From: Thermoproteota archaeon
GTDB lineage: Archaea > Thermoproteota > Thermoprotei_A > Sulfolobales > Desulfurococcaceae
Reading direction: 5' to 3'
Length of the DNA: 16,697 nucleotides
Assembly: GCA_013154205.1 (NCBI GenBank)
Contig: JAADCY010000092.1
Coordinates: forward strand, 1-16,697
In this document: one piece after another, positions 5,387 through 10,274 of the stretch
Numbering within the stretch: position 1 is the first letter of the stretch
How the letters are laid out: the number at the start of each line of letters is the position of its first letter
Made by a program: the position numbers and the translations under genes
Notes under the pieces: model-generated
The model's database searches: none
Told to the model about the DNA's origin: nothing
The model's input: only the letters and a program-made list of their open reading frames with translations

Positions 5387-6262
5387 GTGACGGTGGTGAT
5401 GGGCCTGGGCACACTTGGGACAAATGTAGCGCCCGCCGTTGGGAAGGCGATCGGTGCGGATAAGGTGGTCTTGGTAGATTCTAAGGATGGCTTGCAGTCT
5501 GGAATAAAGAGGTGTAAAGATTTTGGGTTAGAATTCGATTATATTCCGGTAAGTATTGGCTCAGCGACTGGTGCTCACAGGGATTATTCTAAGGCTAAAA
5601 GGAAGGCTGCTAGATCGAGCACTGTACTACAATTAAGGGATAGGTTCGTTGAGGCTACTAAAGAACTTTACAAAAGTGATAAGATACCTGTTTTAGTTTG
5701 GGGTTTAGGTGGTGCTACAGGGGCTAGTGTATCTTATGTGCTATCGTCTTCAGTTCCTTATGCTTTGCACTTTACGGTGCTTCCTGATCCATCATCGCCA
5801 GAGCCGTTGAGACTTCTTGCTGAGAACGCATTGAGGCAAATAAATGATGTGTTTATGAGGAATGAGAGGCATCCCGTAATAATCGGTAACTTTGCAAGGA
5901 TGAATGTTGATGAGATAATTAATACGGTGATTAGTGATCATGAGCTGTACTCTACCATAAAGAGAATGGTGGACAAGCGTCAAGCACAAAATGCTGGGTA
6001 TATCAGGAAAAGAGGAAAGAAGATAAGACTTGCATTTTTCTGGAATGATAACATTGTAAAAACGAAAATAAGTAAAATAAAAGATGTACTGCTTAGAATT
6101 TCGAAATCAGGCGATGACCTTACTGATATTGACGTTGCAATGGCTTCAATAAATTCCGAAGAACCAAGCATAAGCGTAGACTTTAACATTAAATCCGATG
6201 ACTCGAGTAATAACAAGAGTAAAGACAGTGACTATGATATAGACTCCTTCTTTGACTTATAA
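5387..6262 (+). CDS. FtsZ/tubulin-superfamily GTPase, 291 residues
   Basis: This is a tubulin/FtsZ-superfamily protein, a family that polymerises with GTP into filaments used in cell division, plasmid partition or phage positioning. Visible landmarks are GLGTLGTN (6-13, nucleotide loop T1), VVLVDSKDG (27-35, strand 2/T2), GSATGAHRDYSKAKRKAA (58-75, matching the FtsZ T3 region), GLGGATGAS (106-114, the tubulin signature loop T4) and a T7-like MNVDEII (172-178). The FtsZ N-x-D is kept, but the last catalytic acid is not obvious. At 291 residues it is shorter than most FtsZ. The C-terminal 36 residues are an acidic Ser/Asn/Asp linker ending in DYDIDSFFDL, reminiscent of the FtsZ C-terminal peptide. 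The frame is open from 5279; the GTG at 5387 is preferred because GGGGGGG lies 8 nt upstream and strand 1 begins at once. GC falls from 67 % at the 5' end to about 30 % at the 3' end. Confidence 0.85.
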   Translation: MTVVMGLGTLGTNVAPAVGKAIGADKVVLVDSKDGLQSGIKRCKDFGLEFDYIPVSIGSATGAHRDYSKAKRKAARSSTVLQLRDRFVEATKELYKSDKIPVLVWGLGGATGASVSYVLSSSVPYALHFTVLPDPSSPEPLRLLAENALRQINDVFMRNERHPVIIGNFARMNVDEIINTVISDHELYSTIKRMVDKRQAQNAGYIRKRGKKIRLAFFWNDNIVKTKISKIKDVLLRISKSGDDLTDIDVAMASINSEEPSISVDFNIKSDDSSNNKSKDSDYDIDSFFDL

Positions 6263-6284
6263 ACAATTTTTTAGGGTGATTAAA

Positions 6285-6755
6285 TTGATAAGAGTACAAG
6301 CCAGAATGCATGATAGGGTAAAGTCATTCTTGGATAGTGCTGCAGCTGCTGTTCCCACGTCTACTAGTGAGCTAATAAAGCGAATGACTATTGTGTTAAA
6401 TCAGGATGACATAAACGAGCTGAAAAGGAAATACAGTGACGAGTATAATAAAATTAACATAATAGCAAAATCAGACGAAGTTTTTACATCATATGAGAAA
6501 ATAGTAAACACGGTTTGGGGAGAAGTAAAATTAAAAAGAAGAATACCGCCAATAAAGCTACGTCCAATTAACATAATAGTTAGTGGTGATGATAAAGCAG
6601 GCATAGATGCCATGTTTTACTGGACATTCATAAGTTACACTAAAAAGAAGCATATTTCAGAATCAATAATGATGTCTCTATCCAAAATGGTCACCTTCGT
6701 TGATAACTTATCTGATAAACTTGAATCTATAAAAGTAATGATGGAAAAATTATAA
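6285..6755 (+). CDS. Unrecognised 156-residue protein downstream of the FtsZ-like gene
   Basis: I do not recognise this protein. The frame is open from 6252, but the TTG at 6285 is preferred because AGGGTGA ends 5 nt before it. It is largely helical and basic (RVQARMHDRVKSFLDSAAAAV, DDINELKRKYSDEYNK). A central block, VKLKRRIPPIKLRPI, resembles VKVKSRIPPELIHPI in the protein starting at 8712 (9 of 16 positions over the aligned segment), hinting at distant homology. The C-terminal helix (MMSLSKMVTFVDNLSDKLESIKVMMEKL) could form a coiled coil. It lies 22 nt behind the GTPase gene and 12 nt before a winged-helix gene, so a joint role with the filament protein is plausible but unproven. Confidence 0.75.
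   Translation: MIRVQARMHDRVKSFLDSAAAAVPTSTSELIKRMTIVLNQDDINELKRKYSDEYNKINIIAKSDEVFTSYEKIVNTVWGEVKLKRRIPPIKLRPINIIVSGDDKAGIDAMFYWTFISYTKKKHISESIMMSLSKMVTFVDNLSDKLESIKVMMEKL
6729..6736 (+). promoter_or_regulatory. TATA-like box upstream of the winged-helix gene at 6768
   Basis: TATAAAAG is preceded by TC and lies 39 nt upstream of the ATG, inside the end of the previous gene. It would allow separate expression of the winged-helix gene within the operon. Confidence 0.35.
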
Positions 6756-6767
6756 TGGGGGTTGTGA

Positions 6768-7208
6768 ATGTTGGAAAAAGACAATGATTTGCTAACTATT
6801 AATGATATGAGTAATGAGTTAATTAACGAGTTGAACGATGCTATTAGTGACGTAGTGAACAAGGAAATGCTGTCTAATCTACTATTATCAATGGCCATAC
6901 GTAAAACAAAGGCTCCACTATCAATTTTAATAATTTCAGGCAAACCAATGACCGTTAGATCCATCGGAAAAGTGCTTAATGAATTAGGTTATGATGTTAG
7001 TAATGAATATGTTAGAAGAAGTCTAGATCTAGCGTGTGAGAAGGGTTTTTGTATTAAATTTAATGTTGCGATGGTTTACTATTATGTTCCTAAGATGATT
7101 AGGAAGATCGCCATGTTGTACTGTATGGATACTAGGGATTGCCCTCATGTTTCAAGCTCGTTGGAGAAATCTACTTTAGAGAGGATAATCAAGTGTAGCA
7201 AGGGATGA
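6768..7208 (+). CDS. Winged-helix DNA-binding protein, 146 residues
   Basis: This is a probable winged helix-turn-helix DNA-binding protein. Residues about 50-100 carry the helical core with MTVRSIGKVLNELGYDVSNEYVRRSLDLACEKGF, followed by wing-like strands (CIKFNVAMVYYYVP). The block xELGYD(v/f/i)...V...L..A..KG is shared with the two leftward proteins starting at 9789 and 10209, so the three form a paralogous set. The C-terminus contains three Cys residues (YCMDTRDCPHVS, IKCSKG). The ATG follows GGGGGTTGTGA. Its position behind an FtsZ/tubulin-like gene recalls TubR, the winged-helix partner of TubZ, although in known systems tubR lies upstream. It could equally be a transcription regulator. 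Confidence 0.75.
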   Translation: MLEKDNDLLTINDMSNELINELNDAISDVVNKEMLSNLLLSMAIRKTKAPLSILIISGKPMTVRSIGKVLNELGYDVSNEYVRRSLDLACEKGFCIKFNVAMVYYYVPKMIRKIAMLYCMDTRDCPHVSSSLEKSTLERIIKCSKG

Positions 7209-7259
7209 CAGCTGATAGTTCCAGAACATGCTAGTATTGTTGGGTATGATAAGGTAACA

Positions 7260-7580
7260 GTGTACAAGCCTATTCTGTACTGCCTTTTTTACCACAAAAA
7301 AATCCACACTTTTGTTTATCCGATTATTCTCACTTTAAATGTTAATGTTAAGGAACTTTTGATTGTTTACTCTTCAATATTAATGGTTATTTCTGTAATG
7401 GTTCTAAATAAGGTTAAGGATAACTTTTTGTTTAGGTTAGGTCTTTTTAAGTTTATTACTGGGGTTAATATTATAATAATTGCAATGTCAAATATTGTGA
7501 CTAAGTGTGATGTCATATCTTCCATTGTTTTGATTAGTGCTGGTTTAGTTGAAATATCTCTTGGGTATTTTAAGGGGTGA
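7260..7580 (+). CDS. Small integral membrane protein, 106 residues
   Basis: I recognise no family, but hydrophobicity is clear. There are likely three membrane helices: LLIVYSSILMVISVMVL (about 33-49), FKFITGVNIIIIAMSNI (about 62-78) and SSIVLISAGLVEISLGYF (about 87-104). An N-terminal hydrophobic stretch (LTLNV, FVYPII) may be a fourth. The GTG at 7260 has only a weak AAGGT site, unlike its neighbours. The frame is also open back to the stop of the previous gene at 7206-7208, so a rarer upstream start or readthrough cannot be excluded. Its stop codon lies inside the ribosome binding site of the next gene, implying coupled translation with the large beta-type protein. Confidence 0.7.
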   Translation: MYKPILYCLFYHKKIHTFVYPIILTLNVNVKELLIVYSSILMVISVMVLNKVKDNFLFRLGLFKFITGVNIIIIAMSNIVTKCDVISSIVLISAGLVEISLGYFKG

Positions 7581-7585
7581 TTTTT

Positions 7586-8656
7586 ATGAGTATGTCTGAT
7601 GTGCTTAGTATAACTGAGAACGAGAATATTCTTTTGCCTGATGATTGTTTTCCTTATAGTTTTTATCAGGTTGATGATGGTGATAACACGTATTTAGCTG
7701 GGCCAATGTCTTTGCCTATTAGTAAGAATGCCAAGTTATACTATTATCCTAGTGGTAAGGTTGAGAATCCTCCTAACTATTTGACAGCTCTTAATTTTAT
7801 AAGTGAAATGAATGTTAGTTATAATATTAGTATAAAGGAGGTTGAGTCGGATAGTGTTAATTCTATTAAAATTGTTTCATCTTCTAACACGTATTATGTT
7901 TCTGGAGATATTGAAATTGTTAAATATTCGATGAGTGTTAGTGATAAGTATCCGTTCCCTGATTTGATAGTTAGTGGTGATTATAAAGTTAAGGCGAGTG
8001 ATTTGGCTGTCGTGTCTTCTATTCCTAGTTGGGTTGATGATGAGGTTAAAGCTGAGAAGATGATGTCTACTAAGTTTTCTTTGGTTAGGATTTCTGAGGG
8101 TGACATGATGACTTTACCTTTGATTTATTTTCATTCTCAGTTTATTCTTAATCATCCAGATAAGATTAATATTGGAGAGTTGGGTAATTTAGTAGAGAAA
8201 TCGTGTGATAGTAGTAAGGTTAGCGAGTCGAGTGAGGTTGATATTCTTGGTGATTTAAGTGTTAATGTTAATTATACTTTTTATGTGATTAAGTCTAGCG
8301 ACTGGTTGATTTTGGCTGCTGGTCCTTACGATGTCGAGTATAGTGTTAACGGTGTTACTCCAGGTGTTGGTAGTGTGATGGTGTTGTTCCCTGATGTTAG
8401 TTTGCCTTTAGAGTCGGCGTTATTGTTCACGGGGTCGGGTGGTAAGGTGTCTATGTCTGAGGAGGATTTGTCTAAGGGTGCTTCTAGCGTGGGGTACCCG
8501 TGCTTGTTGGCGTTTGGGGGTGTTACTGGTAGGTTATCCCTGCCTACTCCCAGGGCTCCCGTGTACTCTGGGGAAATAGTGGGACCGCTGGCTATTGACG
8601 CTGGGTTGGTTACTAGCTCTTTGGGTTTCACCGGGCCTGCTTTGGCCTTCAAGTAA
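7586..8656 (+). CDS. Large beta-strand-rich protein, possibly structural, 356 residues
   Basis: I do not recognise this protein. The frame opens at a GTG inside the site AGGGGTGA; the ATG at 7586, five bases after it, is the sensible start. The protein is rich in Ser, Val, Asp and Tyr with many short alternating strands (SIKIVSSSNTYYVSGDIEIVKYSMSVS, DLIVSGDYKVKASDLAVVSS). It ends in a Gly/Ser/Leu/Pro-rich segment (SLPTPRAPVYSGEIVGPLAIDAGL), with no basic DNA-binding features and no signal peptide. The composition fits a capsid, tail or surface protein, by inference. GC climbs from about 25 % near 7860 to about 60 % near 8600, so codon choice changes sharply within one gene as it approaches the palindrome at 8669. 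It is translationally coupled to the preceding membrane protein. Confidence 0.78.
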   Translation: MSMSDVLSITENENILLPDDCFPYSFYQVDDGDNTYLAGPMSLPISKNAKLYYYPSGKVENPPNYLTALNFISEMNVSYNISIKEVESDSVNSIKIVSSSNTYYVSGDIEIVKYSMSVSDKYPFPDLIVSGDYKVKASDLAVVSSIPSWVDDEVKAEKMMSTKFSLVRISEGDMMTLPLIYFHSQFILNHPDKINIGELGNLVEKSCDSSKVSESSEVDILGDLSVNVNYTFYVIKSSDWLILAAGPYDVEYSVNGVTPGVGSVMVLFPDVSLPLESALLFTGSGGKVSMSEEDLSKGASSVGYPCLLAFGGVTGRLSLPTPRAPVYSGEIVGPLAIDAGLVTSSLGFTGPALAFK

Positions 8657-8668
8657 GTCCTACCGTGG

Positions 8669-8693
8669 TTCCTCCCCTAGAGTAGGGGAGGAA
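8669..8693. repeat. Hairpin palindrome, copy 5 (perfect)
   Basis: Perfect 11-bp arms, TTCCTCCCCTA and TAGGGGAGGAA, flank the loop GAG. It lies 12 bp after the previous stop codon and 18 bp before the probable start of the next gene, both rightward. Confidence 0.9.
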
Positions 8694-8711
8694 AGATGGG
8701 GGTTGGCCTAT

Positions 8712-9353
8712 TTGATCGGTGTTGGTGGAATAGCCGAGTATGATGTTTTGGACAATTGGGAAGTTGCTAGGGCTAAGCTAGAGTCTATTGGATTAACGAC
8801 AATAGGATCAATCCTTACTAGGACTAGAATGGCTAAAGTAGAGCTTGAGGATGGTAGCAAATGTATGGTTAGAAAAAACACGTGTGCTATTCACATTTAC
8901 CCACCAAATACTGTTAACTATATTGGTCCAATAGATGATATTAGTATATCAGAGCTTGTAAAATTAATTAATGAATTATCAAAAATTGGTTTGGTTGAAG
9001 TTATAGAAGGTCCTAAGTTTTCTGATAATACTATTAATAAAATAAACGAAGCATCTAAGAATAGTAAGTGGTATCAGATATTAAAAATTGGTGTTGGGTG
9101 GAACGTTAAAGTAAAATCAAGAATCCCGCCAGAATTAATTCATCCAATTACTAATCTTGACCCAATAGGTTGTGTTATGGCTTGGGATTACGATGATGAT
9201 AACAATAGGATTGATCCTCCAATAGTATTTGTTTATAATAATCGTATTAAATTATTGGTTGGTTCAAACATTGATGATTATAGGGAAGTAGAAGAGAGAA
9301 GGAAAAAAATACTTAATGCACCATTGAATTGGGTGTGGGAAAACAGGAAGTAG
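8712..9353 (+). CDS. Unrecognised 213-residue protein
   Basis: I do not recognise this protein. The frame is open from 8595 through the palindrome at 8669; the TTG at 8712 is preferred because GGGGG lies 8 nt upstream. The N-terminal half has strands and a short basic patch (TRTRMAKVELEDGSKCMVRKNTC), then helices (ISELVKLINELSKIGLVEVIEG). The C-terminal half contains VKVKSRIPPELIHPI, similar to a block in the protein starting at 6285, then an Asp-rich strand (MAWDYDDDNNRIDPPIVFVYNN). It ends one base from the stop of the convergent winged-helix gene at 9355. GC falls from about 47 % at the start to 22 % near 8950. Confidence 0.75.
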   Translation: MIGVGGIAEYDVLDNWEVARAKLESIGLTTIGSILTRTRMAKVELEDGSKCMVRKNTCAIHIYPPNTVNYIGPIDDISISELVKLINELSKIGLVEVIEGPKFSDNTINKINEASKNSKWYQILKIGVGWNVKVKSRIPPELIHPITNLDPIGCVMAWDYDDDNNRIDPPIVFVYNNRIKLLVGSNIDDYREVEERRKKILNAPLNWVWENRK

Positions 9354-9354
9354 A

Positions 9355-9789
9355 TTATGCTTTAACTTTGTCTTTTACTTCTTTCTTTTCCGTGTCTTCC
9401 GTGGCTTCGGTTAGTTCGCTTAGCAAGTCACTAATAACGTAATCTCTTACTTCATCGTATAGTATACGTTTTGTTACCATGCCTAGATTGTCAATGTCCT
9501 CGACGTCTATCTTGTAAGCGTTGGTTCTGCCAAGTCTCTTTGACTTTATTATTCCTCTCTTCGACTCCTTGTATAGAGTAGTGTTGACTACACTTTTACT
9601 TATGTTGTAGCCTATCTCTCTAAGCGCCTCTGTTATCTCTTTACTGCTTATCCACCATCCCTTTATACTAGCCATTAGTGCTACAGCTAATGTAGCACTG
9701 CTCTTGTTTAAGTCTCTTGATCTTAGTCTTTCCTTTATTCTAGCTATATCCATTTCAATAGTGTAGGGAATATTGTATGGTAAATCCAT
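9355..9789 (-). CDS. Winged-helix DNA-binding regulator, 144 residues
   Basis: This is a probable winged helix-turn-helix protein. Residues about 20-85 contain SSATLAVALMASIKGWWISSKEITEALREIGYNISKSVVNTTLYKESKRGIIKSKR, followed by a wing (LGRTNAYKIDVED). It is clearly paralogous to its upstream neighbour (start 10209) and more distantly to the protein at 6768. The C-terminal 60 residues are helical and end in a Glu/Lys-rich tail (TEDTEKKEVKDKVKA). The frame opens at a TTG at 9807, but the ATG at 9789 lies 7 nt after GGGGGGTGA and is the likely start. The two regulators are adjacent in one operon, separated by 21 nt, and could form heterodimers. Confidence 0.82.
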   Translation of the reverse strand: MDLPYNIPYTIEMDIARIKERLRSRDLNKSSATLAVALMASIKGWWISSKEITEALREIGYNISKSVVNTTLYKESKRGIIKSKRLGRTNAYKIDVEDIDNLGMVTKRILYDEVRDYVISDLLSELTEATEDTEKKEVKDKVKA

Positions 9790-9810
9790 TATTATGTCAC
9801 CCCCCAAATT

Positions 9811-10209
9811 TTATTCTACTATTTCGACAATGTCCCTAACTACTTCTGGCCTTATACCTTTGCCTAATAATATGTACTCAATAACGTCTTTAACATTATT
9901 GTTTTCTATAGTGTAATACGAAATCCTACCTATTCTTATACGTTTAAGTAATCCTTTTTTTGTTGCTTTGGAAAGTGCTATGTTTACGGATGTGTCTTTG
10001 AAATCATAACCTAATTCTCTTAGTACTTTTCTGACTTCGTGAGCGTTAACGTACTTTCCTATTTTCTTTGCTGCAAGGACAACGGCTATTGCTGCTCTAC
10101 TCAGTGATAGCTCCCTGTTCCTCAGCATATCCTTCACTAGCTGGTACTCTGTACGGTATCTCTCGAATGGGTCTGGTATCAGGTCGGGGTCTGCTATTTC
10201 TTCGCTCAT
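9811..10209 (-). CDS. Winged-helix DNA-binding regulator, 132 residues
   Basis: This is a probable winged helix-turn-helix protein. Residues about 35-100 carry LSRAAIAVVLAAKKIGKYVNAHEVRKVLRELGYDFKDTSVNIALSKATKKGLLKR, then a wing of the form IRIGRISYYTIEN. The order of helices plus the GR-x-x-x-Y wing matches the paralogue starting at 9789. The ATG lies downstream of a GGGGGGG site. It is the first gene of the two-gene leftward operon and has its own TATA box, flanked by direct repeats that may be its operator, suggesting autoregulation. As a dimeric DNA-binding protein of the element it may act on promoters of neighbouring genes or on the dispersed palindromes; targets are unknown. Confidence 0.82.
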   Translation of the reverse strand: MSEEIADPDLIPDPFERYRTEYQLVKDMLRNRELSLSRAAIAVVLAAKKIGKYVNAHEVRKVLRELGYDFKDTSVNIALSKATKKGLLKRIRIGRISYYTIENNNVKDVIEYILLGKGIRPEVVRDIVEIVE

Positions 10210-10242
10210 AGTATGGTTTCCCCCCCGTGCCCTATGATGTTA

Positions 10243-10274
10243 CGGTTGCTTGTAATTATAATTTTCGGTTACTT
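10243..10274 (-). promoter_or_regulatory. Promoter with flanking direct repeats for the winged-helix operon
   Basis: CGGTTGCTT (10243-10251) and CGGTTACTT (10266-10274) are 8-of-9 direct repeats 23 bp apart. Between them on the minus strand lies the A/T core AAAATTATAATTAC, a TATA-like box about 45 nt upstream of the ATG at 10209. This geometry suits operator sites on both sides of a TATA box. Confidence 0.5.
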
